Shown: positions 7,444 through 16,897 of the stretch, piece after piece
Layout of the letters: each line of letters starts with the position of its first letter
How positions within the stretch are numbered: position 1 is the first letter of the stretch
Source: Actinomycetota bacterium
GTDB lineage: Bacteria > Actinomycetota > Thermoleophilia > Solirubrobacterales > Solirubrobacteraceae
Direction: 5' to 3'
Assembly: GCA_005885515.1 (NCBI GenBank)
Contig: VAWK01000018.1
Span: forward strand, 86,282 to 136,511
DNA: 50,230 nt
Made by a program: the position numbers and the translations under genes
The notes under the pieces: model-generated
Databases searched by the model: none
Seen by the model: the letters and a program-made list of their open reading frames with translations, nothing else
Told to the model about the DNA's origin: nothing

Positions 7444-9945
7444 CTAGTCTCTCGCAGTCGCGGCGGGCTCGCCCAGCGCGGCCAGCACGCGCGGCAGGTC
7501 GGCCTCGGTGATCAGGACCTGCCTGGGCTTGGACCCCTCATAACCGGAGATCACCCCCCGACGCTCGAGCATGTCGATCACGCGGCCGGCGCGGGTGTAG
7601 CCGAGGCGCAGGCGACGTTGCAGCATCGACGTCGAGGCCGTCTGCATTTCCGCCACCAGGGTGATCGCGTCTGCCAGCACGGGGTCCTCGTCCGGATCGA
7701 GCTCCTCCCCCTCCGCGGCGTGCTCGTCGCTCTCGAGCTGCTCGAGCAGCTCCTCGCGCAGCTCCGGCTCCCCCTGGCGCCGCCACTGCTCGGTCAGGCG
7801 CGCGATCTCGCGCTCGTCGATGTAGGCGCCCTGGATGCGCTGCAGCCGCGAGCTTCCCACCGGGCTGAAGAGCATGTCGCCTTGACCCAGCAGCGACTCG
7901 GCTCCGTTCTGGTCGAGGATCACGCGCGAGTCGGTTTGCGACGACACCGCGAACGCGATGCGCGAGGGCACGTTGGCCTTGATCATGCCCGTGATCACGT
8001 CGACGCGCGGGCTCTGCGTGGCGAGCACGAGGTGAATGCCAACGGCGCGCGCCTTCTGCGCCAGGCGGATGATCGAGTCCTCCACGTCCGCCGGCGCCAC
8101 CATCATCAGATCCGCGAGCTCGTCGATCACGCACAGGATGTAGGGCAGCGGCGGCTCGCCGGCTGCGGCGCGCCGCGCGTTCAGCTCGGGCAGTCCGCGC
8201 GTGCGTGCCATCGACATGATCCCGTAGCGCTGCTCCATCTCGCGGACGAGGTTCTTCAGCGCGTTGGCGGCCATGCGCGCGCTCGTGATCACAGGCGTGA
8301 GCAGGTGCGGGATCGACTCGTAGTGGTTGAGCTCCACTTGCTTGGGGTCGACCAGCACGAGGCGCACCTGGTGCGGCGTCGCCCGCAACAGCACGCTGGC
8401 GAGCATCGCGTTGATCGCAGCCGACTTGCCCGCGCCGGTGGTGCCGGCCACCAGCAGGTGCGGCATCTTGGCGAGGTCCGCGCCGATCACCTTGCCGGCC
8501 ACGTCCTTGCCGAGCCACACCGCCAGCGGCGAGGAGTCCTTCGGTGGCTCCTGGAAGACATCCCCCAGCCGGACGATGCGGCGGTGGGCGTTTGGCACCT
8601 CCACGCCGACCGCCTGCTTACCGGGGATCGGCGCCAAGATGCGGATGTCGGTCGCCGCCAAGGCGTAGGCGAGGTCGTCCTTCAGCTGCGCCACCTTGGC
8701 GACCTTCGTTCCCGGCGCGAGCCTGAGCTCATAGCGCGTGATATGGGGACCGGTGACGCTTCCGATCACTTTTGCTTTTACGCCGAAGTGCCCCAGCGCC
8801 TCGAGCAGGCCGGCCGCGATCTGGGACTGGCCGGCGGTGTCGGGGCGCAGCTGCTGATCCGTCGAGCGCACGAGCATCTTGGCCGCGTCCGGAAGCTGCC
8901 AGGCGAAGCTCGGATCGCCGGTGACCGCCTCGCACAGCCGGCCGCGGGGCGTGAGCGCGGCCGCGCGCGCATAGGTCACGCCGGGGATCTGCTCCTCGGC
9001 GGGATCGCCGTCCCCGCCGGCCGCTTGCTCGCCCGCCGCGCGCGAGCCGGTAAGCGCTTCCGGCGGCGACGCGCGCTGCTGCTCGGGCCCGGCAGCGTCA
9101 TCGTCGGGGTACATCGAGCGCAACACCAGCTCGCCCGGAGGCGGCTCGGGAGCGGCCATATCCGCTTCGGAGTCGAGCGGGTCGCCGTGCGCGGCATCGA
9201 TCTCGGCCGGGCAGGCGCCGCCGCCCGCGGCCAGTCGACGATCGAGTAGCGCGCGCGCGCCGCGCGCCGCGCGCGCCAGCCCGGCGGAGCCCGCCGCGAG
9301 TGTGCTCGCCAGAGATGCTCCGGTGAGCATGAGCACGCCCCCGAGCAGCAGGAAGATGACGAGGATGTCCACGCCCACCTGCTGCACGAGCCCATGGGCC
9401 ACCTGGTAGAGCGCCTCCCCCACGACGCCCCCGTGCGCCTGCAGGAACGCTGGCGTCCACCGGTCCTGGCCGCGCTCCGCGGCGGAGCTGATGCCGAACG
9501 TGCCCGCGGCGAGCGCGAGCGTGAGCGACGCGAACAGGCACGTCAGCCCGCCGCGCCGCGAGCGCGGGTCGGGCAGCACCGCGCCCAGCAGCAGCGTGCC
9601 CCCGGCGAAGCACAGCGCGAGCGGCGCGAGCCCCCGCGCGCGGCCCAGCAGCCAGCCGAAGGCGACCGCGAGGCCGTGCCCGGCGCCGCCGCCGTCCCAA
9701 CCGCCGTAGAGGACAAACGCCATGAACACCCCCAGCGCCACCAGCCCCAGCCCGAGCAGCTCGCGCTGCACAGGCGAAGGGCTCCACAGCCCCAGGCCGG
9801 GCAATCGCGCCGGCAACGACAGCGCCCGGCCGAGTAGTCCACGCGCCCTGCCACGCCGGCGCCGCCGCGCGCGCCCGCCACGGCGCCCCGACGCGGCGCC
9901 GACCGAACGTCGGCCAGCGGACGGACGTCTGCCGCTCGAGGCCAT
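7444..9945 (-). CDS. ftsK: DNA translocase FtsK/SpoIIIE
   Basis: Septal DNA pump of 833 aa. A basic N-terminus is followed by four hydrophobic segments (roughly residues 60-220), an acidic/proline linker, the FtsK alpha/beta motor with Walker A GTTGAGKSAAINAM and Walker B LPYILCVIDELADLMM, and a C-terminal gamma winged-helix domain (LQRRLRLGYTRAGRVIDMLE) that reads KOPS-type polarity sequences. I use ATG at 9943-9945; a TTG nine bases upstream is possible. It lies 16 bases from the RodZ-like gene and is divergent from the two-component genes. Confidence 0.95.
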   Translation of the reverse strand: MASSGRRPSAGRRSVGAASGRRGGRARRRRRGRARGLLGRALSLPARLPGLGLWSPSPVQRELLGLGLVALGVFMAFVLYGGWDGGGAGHGLAVAFGWLLGRARGLAPLALCFAGGTLLLGAVLPDPRSRRGGLTCLFASLTLALAAGTFGISSAAERGQDRWTPAFLQAHGGVVGEALYQVAHGLVQQVGVDILVIFLLLGGVLMLTGASLASTLAAGSAGLARAARGARALLDRRLAAGGGACPAEIDAAHGDPLDSEADMAAPEPPPGELVLRSMYPDDDAAGPEQQRASPPEALTGSRAAGEQAAGGDGDPAEEQIPGVTYARAAALTPRGRLCEAVTGDPSFAWQLPDAAKMLVRSTDQQLRPDTAGQSQIAAGLLEALGHFGVKAKVIGSVTGPHITRYELRLAPGTKVAKVAQLKDDLAYALAATDIRILAPIPGKQAVGVEVPNAHRRIVRLGDVFQEPPKDSSPLAVWLGKDVAGKVIGADLAKMPHLLVAGTTGAGKSAAINAMLASVLLRATPHQVRLVLVDPKQVELNHYESIPHLLTPVITSARMAANALKNLVREMEQRYGIMSMARTRGLPELNARRAAAGEPPLPYILCVIDELADLMMVAPADVEDSIIRLAQKARAVGIHLVLATQSPRVDVITGMIKANVPSRIAFAVSSQTDSRVILDQNGAESLLGQGDMLFSPVGSSRLQRIQGAYIDEREIARLTEQWRRQGEPELREELLEQLESDEHAAEGEELDPDEDPVLADAITLVAEMQTASTSMLQRRLRLGYTRAGRVIDMLERRGVISGYEGSKPRQVLITEADLPRVLAALGEPAATARD

Positions 9946-10030
9946 CCAGCGCAACTTCGACGCCGAGCCCGCGGAACCTCCCCACCGCGCCTTACCATCG
10001 CTTTAGCGCCTATCGCTACACACAAGCCAG

Positions 10031-10717
10031 ATGAACGACTTCACTCGCGCGCCGCGTGTCCTGGTCGTCGAGGACGACGAGGACATCGCACAGGCGCTTC
10101 AGCGCTCCCTTCGCATGGAGGGATATGAGGTCCGCGCTGCCGCCGACGGGCGTGCGGCGCTCGAGCACGGTCGATCGTTTGCCCCCGATCTGGTGATCCT
10201 CGACCTGGGCCTCCCCGGGCTCGACGGGCTCGAGGTGGCGCGCTCGCTGCGGGCCGAGGACGATGTGCCGATCCTCATCCTGACCGCTCGCGACGCGCTC
10301 GAGGCGCGCGTGGAGGGGCTGGATGCCGGTGCCGACGACTACCTGGTGAAGCCGTTCGAGCGCCAGGAGCTGCTCGCGCGCATGCGCGCGCTGTTGCGCC
10401 GGCGACCGCCACGTGGCTCGGCGCCACTGCGCGTGGGCGATCTCACGCTCAACGTGGACACCCACGAAGTGCAGCGCGGCGAGCGCGCCGTCGAGCTCAC
10501 CCAGCGGGAGTTCGAGCTGCTGGAATATCTGATGCGCAACGAGCGCATCGTCATCTCGCGCCAGCGGCTGCTCGACGAGGTGTGGGGATACGACCCGTTC
10601 TCGACCACCAACACGATCGAGGTGTTCGTGTCCAACCTGCGCCGCAAGCTCGAGTCCGAAGGCGAGCCACGGCTGTTGCACACGATCAGGGGGGCCGGCT
10701 ACGTCCTTCGTGCCTAG
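10031..10717 (+). CDS. OmpR/PhoB-family response regulator
   Basis: A 228-aa DNA-binding response regulator. The receiver domain has acidic pocket Glu14-Asp15-Asp16, phospho-acceptor Asp58 in LVILDLGLPG, Thr85 in LILTARD and Lys107 in YLVKPFE. The C-terminal winged helix includes ELTQREFELLEYLMRNE and ends RRKLESEGEPRLLHTIRG then AGYVLRA. The overall pattern is MprA/TcrA-like. The gene pair lies between rnj and ftsK on the opposite strand. Its last eight bases overlap the kinase start, as expected for a coupled two-component operon. The signal is unknown. Confidence 0.95.
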   Translation: MNDFTRAPRVLVVEDDEDIAQALQRSLRMEGYEVRAAADGRAALEHGRSFAPDLVILDLGLPGLDGLEVARSLRAEDDVPILILTARDALEARVEGLDAGADDYLVKPFERQELLARMRALLRRRPPRGSAPLRVGDLTLNVDTHEVQRGERAVELTQREFELLEYLMRNERIVISRQRLLDEVWGYDPFSTTNTIEVFVSNLRRKLESEGEPRLLHTIRGAGYVLRA

Positions 10718-12133
10718 GCTCCTGGACGCGATCGCGCGCGCCTCGCGGCGCGCCTCCGCGAGCTTCGACCGGCTACCCATACGCGTGCGTCTCGCTGCCA
10801 CCTCGGCGCTGCTGACGTTCGTGATCCTGTGCGCGTTCGCGCTCGCGGTCGGCTGGATCACCGTGCACCGCGTCCGCGCCGACTTCAACCGGCAGGTCGT
10901 CGACACCGCCGACCAGCTGCGCTCGCAGCTGCACATCAGCATCGGCGCCACCCTCCGCCAGGGGGTCATGATCCAGCCCCCGCTGGCGGACTTCGCCTCA
11001 CCGGCCGACCATGCGGTGATCAGGATCTTCACCCTCGGCGGACGGGTGATCGCGCAGGAACCGGCACGCGCTCCGTCGCTCGGGGAACCGCGCGCGTTCG
11101 CCCAGACCGTCCACGGCTATCGCGTGGTCAGCCGTCCCGCGCCCGTGCGGATCAGCGGCACCAACCAGCTGCTCGGCGAGGTGGCCATCCAGTACGGGCG
11201 CCGCACGTCTGACACGGAGGCGACGGTGGCGCGGGTGGAGCTGTTCCTGGTGCTGGGCGTGCTCGCGGGCAGCGGGCTTGCGCTGCTGGCCGGAATCGCG
11301 ATCGCCCGCCGCGCGATGGCACCGATCGCCGAGCTCACCACGACCGCAGCCGAGATCGCGCGCACGCGCGACCCGTCACGCCGCGTGCCCGAGCCGGTGA
11401 CCCACGACGAGGTGGCCGAGCTCGCGCGCACGCTGCAGGGCATGCTGCGCGAGCTGGATGCAGCCCGCGCGGATACCGAGGCGATGCTCGCGCGCCAGCG
11501 CCGGTTCGTAGCCGACGCTTCGCACGAGCTGCGCACGCCGCTGACGGGCGTGCTCGCCAATCTGGAGCTGCTCGCCGAGTCGCTGCGGGGAGACCACGGC
11601 GAGGCCGCCCGCTCGGCGCTGCGCTCGTCCCAGCGCATGCGCCGCCTGGTGGGGGACCTGCTGCTGCTGGCGCGCACCGACGTCGGGCGCGTGGTGTCAC
11701 GCGAGCCGTGCGACCTGGCGCAGGTGGTGGTCGAGGCGGCGGGCGAGCTCGGTCCGGTCAGCGACGATCACGAAATCGTGCTCGACGTCCACCCTGCGAT
11801 CGTCGAGGCGGCGCCGGACGAGCTTCACCGCCTCACGATCAACCTGGTGGAGAACGCGCTGCGTCACACACCCGCCGGCACGCAGATCCGCATCTGGACG
11901 GCCGCCTCCGACGGTCAGGCCCCGGCGTGCCCGCCGAGCTGGCGCCAACGCTGTTCGAGCGCTTCGTGCGCGGCACCGGCGACCGCGGGGGCTCGTTTGG
12001 CCTCGGACTGGCGATCGTCAAGGCGGTGGCGGAGTCGCACGGCGGCAGCGTCGTGCTCGAGCCCGCCGAGCCGAGCCGGGGGGCGCGCTTCGTCGTGCGC
12101 CTGCCCGCGCGCGAGCTGGTCGCGGTGGCCTGA
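10710..12133 (+). pseudogene. Sensor histidine kinase, frameshifted in the G1 box
   Basis: A membrane sensor kinase partnered with the preceding regulator. The GTG start at 10710 leads to a first membrane helix (about 29-52), an extracytoplasmic domain, a second helix (177-200), a HAMP domain, an H-box with His272 in ASHELRTPLTG, and the N-box NLVENALRHTPAG. The frame then changes. Up to 11915 the reading frame is the start frame; from 11918 the kinase continues two bases out of phase with GPGVPAELAPTLFERFVRG, the GGSFGLGLAIVKAVAESHGG G2 box, and an end at 12133. Dropping the CA at 11916-11917 restores D-G-G-P-G, the expected G1 motif. Without correction the frame runs on to 12677, antisense to rnj, and lacks G1/G2. 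Either a recent inactivating mutation or a sequence error. Confidence 0.85.
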
Positions 12134-12160
12134 CCGTCGCCGCCGACGCCGCGCGGGCCC

Positions 12161-13840
12161 TTACACCTCGACCACGACCGGCAGCACCATCGGCCTGCGC
12201 CGCAGGCGCTCGTACACCAGCGCGGCCAGGTCGTCGTGCAGCATCTGCTGCAGCAGGTCGATCTCGCGGACCTGCTCCCCAGCCGCGCGCGCGAGCGTGC
12301 GCTCGACTTCGCCGCGGATCTCCTCGCGCAGCTCGTCGGCCTGCCTGAGGAAGGGCACGCCGCGAAAGATCACCTCCGGATCGGTGACCGAGCGGCCATC
12401 CTGCTCGGCGACCGTGACCACCACGATGAAGATGCCATCGGCCGACAGCATGCGCCGGTCGCGCAGGGCGACATCGGCCGTGTCGCCGATCTCGACGCCG
12501 TCCACGAACACCATCCCCGACTGCTCGCGCTCGCCGAAGCGGGCGCCGCGTGCATCGATCTCCAGCGGCAGGCCGTTGTCGCCGGCAAAGATGTCCGCCG
12601 CCGGCACCCCCACCGCCTCGGCCAGCTGGGCGTGCAGCCGCAGCCGCTTGAAGTCGCCGTGTACCGGCATCACGTAGCGGGGCTTGAGCAGGTTGAGCAT
12701 CAGCTTGATCTCCTCGGCGTAGCCGTGTCCCGACGCGTGCACGGGGGCGTCGCTGGGGGTGACGACGTCGCAGCCGATGTGGTAGAGGCGGTCGATCGTC
12801 TCGTTCACCGCTCGCTCGTTGCCCGGGATCGGCGTCGCCGAGAACACCACCGTGTCGCCCTCGCGGAGCTCCACCTGGCGGTGATCCCGGTAGGCCATCC
12901 GGCGCAGCGCCGACAGCGGCTCGCCCTGCGAGCCCGTCGAGATCACGACGATCCGCTCGTCCGGGAGATCATCGATCTCCCCGGGCCCGACGAGCAGGCC
13001 ATCGGGGACCTCGATGTGCCCCAGCGAGCGACCGATGCCGACGTTCTTGCGCATCGAGCGCCCGACCAGGGCGACCTTCCGATCGAGCGCGGCGGCGGCG
13101 TCCAGCGCCTGCTGGACGCGATGGATGTTGGAGGCGAAGCTCGTGACCACGATCCGGCCCTCGCAGCGGGCGAAGACGTCCTCGAGCGAGGGCCCCACGA
13201 GCGACTCCGACGGCGAGAACCCGGGACGGTCCACGTTGGTGGAGTCGCCGCACAGCAGCAGCACGCCGTCGCGGCCGAGTTCGGCCAGGCGCGAGACGTC
13301 CGCCGGGGGCCCGTCGACGGGCGTCTGGTCGAACTTGTAGTCACCGGTCAGGAGCACGACGCCGAGCTCGGTCCTCAGCGCGACCGCGCATGAATCGGGG
13401 ATCGAGTGGGTCATGTGCACGAGCTCCAGCGAGAACGGCCCGAGCTGCAGCGGCTGGGCGGTCGCCAGCTCGCGTAGGTCAGCGTCCTCGAGCCGCTGCT
13501 CCTCGAGCTTCGAGCGCGCCATGGCGATCGTCAGCGGGCCGCCGAACACGGGCGGGTAGGTCCCTTCGTCGCCACCGCGTTCGCCCAGCTCGCGCAGGAT
13601 GAACGGCAGCGCGCCGAGGTGATCCTCGTGACCGTGGGTCACGACGATCGCCTCGATGTCCCGCGCGCGCCGGCTCAGGTAGGAGAAGTCGGGCAGCACG
13701 AGATCGATGCCGATCATGTCCGGCGTCGGGAAGCGCAGGCCGACGTCGACGACGATGATGCGCTCGTCGAGCTCGACGACCATCAGGTTCTTGCCGATCT
13801 CCCCCAGGCCTCCCAGGGGCAGGACGCGCACCGCGCTCAC
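12161..13840 (-). CDS. rnj: Ribonuclease J
   Basis: 5'-3' exonuclease/endonuclease of mRNA and rRNA maturation, 559 aa. The metallo-beta-lactamase core has the zinc motif THGHEDHLGALP (residues about 72-80). The beta-CASP domain and the late histidine motif ASGHGYAEE are visible, and the C-terminal RNase J domain follows. The start is GTG at 13838-13840, overlapping the dapA stop by four bases. The rnj-dapA-dapB order is standard in actinobacteria. It converges with the kinase gene, leaving only 27 bases. Confidence 0.96.
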   Translation of the reverse strand: MSAVRVLPLGGLGEIGKNLMVVELDERIIVVDVGLRFPTPDMIGIDLVLPDFSYLSRRARDIEAIVVTHGHEDHLGALPFILRELGERGGDEGTYPPVFGGPLTIAMARSKLEEQRLEDADLRELATAQPLQLGPFSLELVHMTHSIPDSCAVALRTELGVVLLTGDYKFDQTPVDGPPADVSRLAELGRDGVLLLCGDSTNVDRPGFSPSESLVGPSLEDVFARCEGRIVVTSFASNIHRVQQALDAAAALDRKVALVGRSMRKNVGIGRSLGHIEVPDGLLVGPGEIDDLPDERIVVISTGSQGEPLSALRRMAYRDHRQVELREGDTVVFSATPIPGNERAVNETIDRLYHIGCDVVTPSDAPVHASGHGYAEEIKLMLNLLKPRYVMPVHGDFKRLRLHAQLAEAVGVPAADIFAGDNGLPLEIDARGARFGEREQSGMVFVDGVEIGDTADVALRDRRMLSADGIFIVVVTVAEQDGRSVTDPEVIFRGVPFLRQADELREEIRGEVERTLARAAGEQVREIDLLQQMLHDDLAALVYERLRRRPMVLPVVVEV

Positions 13841-14751
13841 GCGCTGCGCGCCTGGACCGGTGGCGCGGGAGCGCCGGCGGCCGAGGGCGAGGCGGCCTGC
13901 TCGCCGTCGAGCAGGCCGTGCCGGAGCAGCATCGAGCGCACCGCCTCACGCTCCTCCTCGGTGGCCTCGACGAGCGGCAGGCGCAGCCCGCCGACGTCGT
14001 GGCCGAGCAGGTTCAGCGCCGCCTTCGTGCAGGTCGGGCTCGAGGTGAGGAACAGCGTCTGGAACACGTCGCGCAGCGAGGAGTCGATCTCCGCCCGGCG
14101 CTCGGGCTCATCGACCATGCGGCGCATTTCGTTGCCGACGACGTGGCTGGCCACGAGGATCCCGCCGGCGCCGCCCATGTCGAGCGTGCGCGCGAACGTG
14201 CCGTCGTCCCCCGAGTACAGCTCCAGTCCCTCGACTGGCTGCAGCTCGGCGGCGTTGGCCTGCTTGACGCCCTCCACACCATCGATCTGGGCGAGCTCGG
14301 CGAGCAGGTCCGGCGGAACGTTGGTGGCCGTGCGCCCGGGGATGTTGTAGAGCACGATCGGCTTGTCGGTCGCCTTGGCGATCGCTTCGTAGTGGCGCTT
14401 GAGGCCCAGGCGGCTGGGCTTGTTGTAGTACGGCGTCACCGACAGCATCGCGTCGGCGCCCAGCTCGCTGGCGCGTTCTGTCAAGTGCACGGCGTGGCGA
14501 GTGTCGTTGGTACCCGTGCCGGCGACGATCGACTTGCCCGGCGGGCGCTCCCTGGCGGCGAGTCCGATCAGGTTCAGCTGCTCCTCGTCGGTGAGCGTCG
14601 AGGCCTCTCCGGTGGTGCCCGCCACGACGAAGCCATCGGAGCCGTTGTCGCCCAGATGGCGCATGAGCGCCACGAACGCAGCCTCGTTGACCCGCCCCTG
14701 GGCGTCAAAGGGCGTGACGATCGCCGTGAGGACCGCGCCGAGGTTCATCAT
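13837..14751 (-). CDS. dapA: 4-hydroxy-tetrahydrodipicolinate synthase
   Basis: Condenses pyruvate with aspartate semialdehyde in lysine/diaminopimelate synthesis. The 304 aa form a TIM barrel with the Schiff-base lysine Lys163 in GVKQAN, Tyr135 in LYNIPGRT, and the GTTGEAST phosphate/semialdehyde loop at 45-52. The C-terminus carries an extra Ala/Pro-rich tail. Two adjacent ATG codons (14749-14751 and 14746-14748) are possible starts. It is coupled to rnj and separated from dapB by about 100 bases. Confidence 0.96.
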   Translation of the reverse strand: MMNLGAVLTAIVTPFDAQGRVNEAAFVALMRHLGDNGSDGFVVAGTTGEASTLTDEEQLNLIGLAARERPPGKSIVAGTGTNDTRHAVHLTERASELGADAMLSVTPYYNKPSRLGLKRHYEAIAKATDKPIVLYNIPGRTATNVPPDLLAELAQIDGVEGVKQANAAELQPVEGLELYSGDDGTFARTLDMGGAGGILVASHVVGNEMRRMVDEPERRAEIDSSLRDVFQTLFLTSSPTCTKAALNLLGHDVGGLRLPLVEATEEEREAVRSMLLRHGLLDGEQAASPSAAGAPAPPVQARSA

Positions 14752-14774
14752 CCGCTGCAGTATTACCAGAAGCG

Positions 14775-14812
14775 CCCGGCGGCGCTCGCGAGTCCCGGCG
14801 GCGCTCGCGAGT
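14775..14812. repeat. Two perfect 19-base tandem repeats
   Basis: CCCGGCGGCGCTCGCGAGT occurs at 14775-14793 and again, identically, at 14794-14812, in the gap between dapA and dapB. It is the only perfect tandem duplication I see in an intergenic region here; its function is unknown. Confidence 0.85.
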
Positions 14813-14852
14813 CACGCCGGCGCGGCGCGCGCCCGCCGTCCGGCGCCGTCAC

Positions 14853-15527
14853 CTAGAAGAGCAGGCTCTCCAGCCCGACCACGAACGGCTGCTGGAGGCC
14901 CGCCACGCGGCGCACCGCGAGCAGCACGCCGGGCATGAACGACTCGCGGCTGAGGCTGTCGTGTCTGATCGTGAGTGTCTGGCCCGCGTCGCCGAAGATC
15001 ACTTCCTGGTGGGCGACGAGGCCCGGCAGGCGCACGGAGTGGATCGCCGGGCGGGCGGCCGCACCGGCGGCGCCGATCAGGTCGGCCGTGCGCGCGGCGG
15101 TGCCGCTCGGGGCATCGACCTTGCCCTCGTGGTGCAGCTCGATGATCTCCGCCCGCGGCATGTGCCTGGCGGCGTCGGCGGCGAAGCGCATCATGAGCAC
15201 CGCGCCGATGGCGAAGTTGGGCGCCAGGAACGCGTGCGCGCGGCCATCGGCACGCTCGACCTCCCGCTGCAGCGGCGCGGGATCGAAGCCGGTGGTGCCG
15301 ACTACGACGTGCACCCCAGCGCGCACGCACGCCAGTGCGTTCTGCAGGGCGGCATCGGGGCGCGTGAAGTCCACGACCACCTCCGCGCCGGAAAGCAGCT
15401 GCTCGAGCGTCGTTCCCAGCAGCGGGTCCGCGCGACCGGTCAGCTCCATGTCGTCGGCGCCCTGCACCGCCTCGCACACCGCCTCTCCCATGCGCCCGGC
15501 GGCGCCCGCGACGGCGACGCGGATCAT
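14853..15527 (-). CDS. dapB: 4-hydroxy-tetrahydrodipicolinate reductase
   Basis: NAD(P)H-dependent reductase acting after DapA in the diaminopimelate pathway. The product is 224 aa, somewhat shorter than the usual 240-270. The Rossmann motif VAVAGAAGRMGEAV is at residues 4-17, VDFTRPDA and VVGTTGF give the cofactor-site strands, and the catalytic region ELHHEGKVDAPSGTA carries the conserved His-His and Lys. The ATG at 15525-15527 overlaps the stop of the upstream peptidase gene (ATGA). Confidence 0.95.
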   Translation of the reverse strand: MIRVAVAGAAGRMGEAVCEAVQGADDMELTGRADPLLGTTLEQLLSGAEVVVDFTRPDAALQNALACVRAGVHVVVGTTGFDPAPLQREVERADGRAHAFLAPNFAIGAVLMMRFAADAARHMPRAEIIELHHEGKVDAPSGTAARTADLIGAAGAAARPAIHSVRLPGLVAHQEVIFGDAGQTLTIRHDSLSRESFMPGVLLAVRRVAGLQQPFVVGLESLLF

Positions 15528-16897
15528 CGCGCGGGCGGCCGGCTGGCCACCGCGCGGGCCGCCTCGCGGCGCTCATCGCGATCGCCGCTGCCATCGCCGC
15601 GCGCCGCGTGATGGCTACCGTTGGCGCTGCCGACTGCGAGCGGCTCGATCGCTGCCAGGAAAGCCGCTTCGTCGGGCCCGACGCCCGCGACCGACAGGTC
15701 GCTGCTGCGGTACAGCGTGCCCGCAAGCTCCGCGAGGGCGTCCAGCTGGACGGAATCGATGCGCTCGATGAGCTCGTCGACCGACAGGATCGGCAACGCG
15801 TTCAGCACCGATCCGCCCAGGTGGGTCATGCGCGCAGCGGTGGACTCCATCGACAGCACAATCCGCCCCTTGAGGTTCTCGCGCGAACGGTCGAGCTCCT
15901 GCGGGGTGGCCGGTTCGCGCGCGCAGCGCTCGAGCTCGCCCGCGATCACGGCGATCGTCTCGGCCAGGTTCTCTGGCCGGGTCCCCAGATAGATGCCCAC
16001 CTCACCCGTGTGGGCGAACAGGTTGGAGAAGCAGAACACGGCGTAGGCGAGACCCCTGCGCTCGCGTACCTCCTGAAAAAGCCGCGACGACGAGGTCCCG
16101 CCCAGCACCCCTTCGAGCACGCGCAGGGCAAAGCGGCGCTCGTCATCGCGCGCCAGGCCCGCTCCGCCGATGCACACGTGGTACTGCTCGGTGTCTTTCT
16201 GCAGGAAGCGCACGCGTCGCTCAAACGCGAGGCCCCCGGGCGGCGGGCCCTGCTCGGCCGCGGCGGGCCGCGGGTCGGCCGCGCGCGCCATCTGCACGAG
16301 CTCATCGTGGTCCAGCGAGCCCGCGGCCGAGATCACGATCCGCTCGGGCACGTAGCGGCGTCGATGGAAGCGCAGCAGCTGCTCGCGCGTTGTGGACGCC
16401 ACCACCTTCGCGTCGCCGATCACGGCTCGCCCCAACGGGTGTGCGCCGAACACCGCGCTGCCGAGCAGGTCGAAGACCCTGTCCTGAGGGTCGTCTTCGT
16501 ACATCGCGATCTCCTCCAGCACCACCTCGCGCTCGGCCTCCAGCTGGCCGAGGCGCGGATGCCAGATCATGTCGCTCATCACGTCGAAGGCGCGCTCGAG
16601 GTGGCGATCGAGCACCCGCGTAAAGAGCGAGGTGGCCTCCTTGTCCGTGCCGGCATTGATCTCTGCCCCCATGGCATCGAAGATCTGGTCGATCTGCTCG
16701 GACTCGTAGCGCGCAGTGCCCCGGAACAGCATGTGCTCGAGCAGGTGCGAGATGCCGGCCTGCGCCGGATGCTCGGCCGCCGAGCCGGTGGCGATCCAGA
16801 AGCCGAGCGCGACCGAGCGCACGCCTGGGACGCGCTCGGTGACCACCCGCACGCCCGACTCAAGCGTGGTGATGTGGTGCTCGCCGCGCGAGCTCAA
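15524..16897 (-). CDS. M16-family zinc peptidase
   Basis: A processing-peptidase-like (PqqL/MPP beta type) metalloprotease of 457 aa. The inverted zinc motif HLLEH is at residues 51-55, and the distal glutamate lies in VVLEEIAMYEDDPQD near residues 125-139. The second half is the usual catalytically inactive repeat. The last 40 residues, rich in Ser/Arg/Ala, look dispensable. The likely start is TTG at 16895-16897, because it reproduces the four-base overlap with the pnp stop (TTGA) and places the conserved region correctly. It follows pnp and precedes dapB, the usual actinobacterial order. Confidence 0.93.
   Translation of the reverse strand: MSSRGEHHITTLESGVRVVTERVPGVRSVALGFWIATGSAAEHPAQAGISHLLEHMLFRGTARYESEQIDQIFDAMGAEINAGTDKEATSLFTRVLDRHLERAFDVMSDMIWHPRLGQLEAEREVVLEEIAMYEDDPQDRVFDLLGSAVFGAHPLGRAVIGDAKVVASTTREQLLRFHRRRYVPERIVISAAGSLDHDELVQMARAADPRPAAAEQGPPPGGLAFERRVRFLQKDTEQYHVCIGGAGLARDDERRFALRVLEGVLGGTSSSRLFQEVRERRGLAYAVFCFSNLFAHTGEVGIYLGTRPENLAETIAVIAGELERCAREPATPQELDRSRENLKGRIVLSMESTAARMTHLGGSVLNALPILSVDELIERIDSVQLDALAELAGTLYRSSDLSVAGVGPDEAAFLAAIEPLAVGSANGSHHAARGDGSGDRDERREAARAVASRPPAR

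Noticed and set aside
6796-9249. 817-codon plus-strand ORF
   Set aside because: Antisense to ftsK and the RodZ-like gene; His/Arg/Ala-rich composition of a high-GC shadow frame with no domain.
12134-12677. Continuation of the kinase frame
   Set aside because: It is antisense to rnj and only open because of the upstream frameshift; the residues are Arg/Ser-rich noise.
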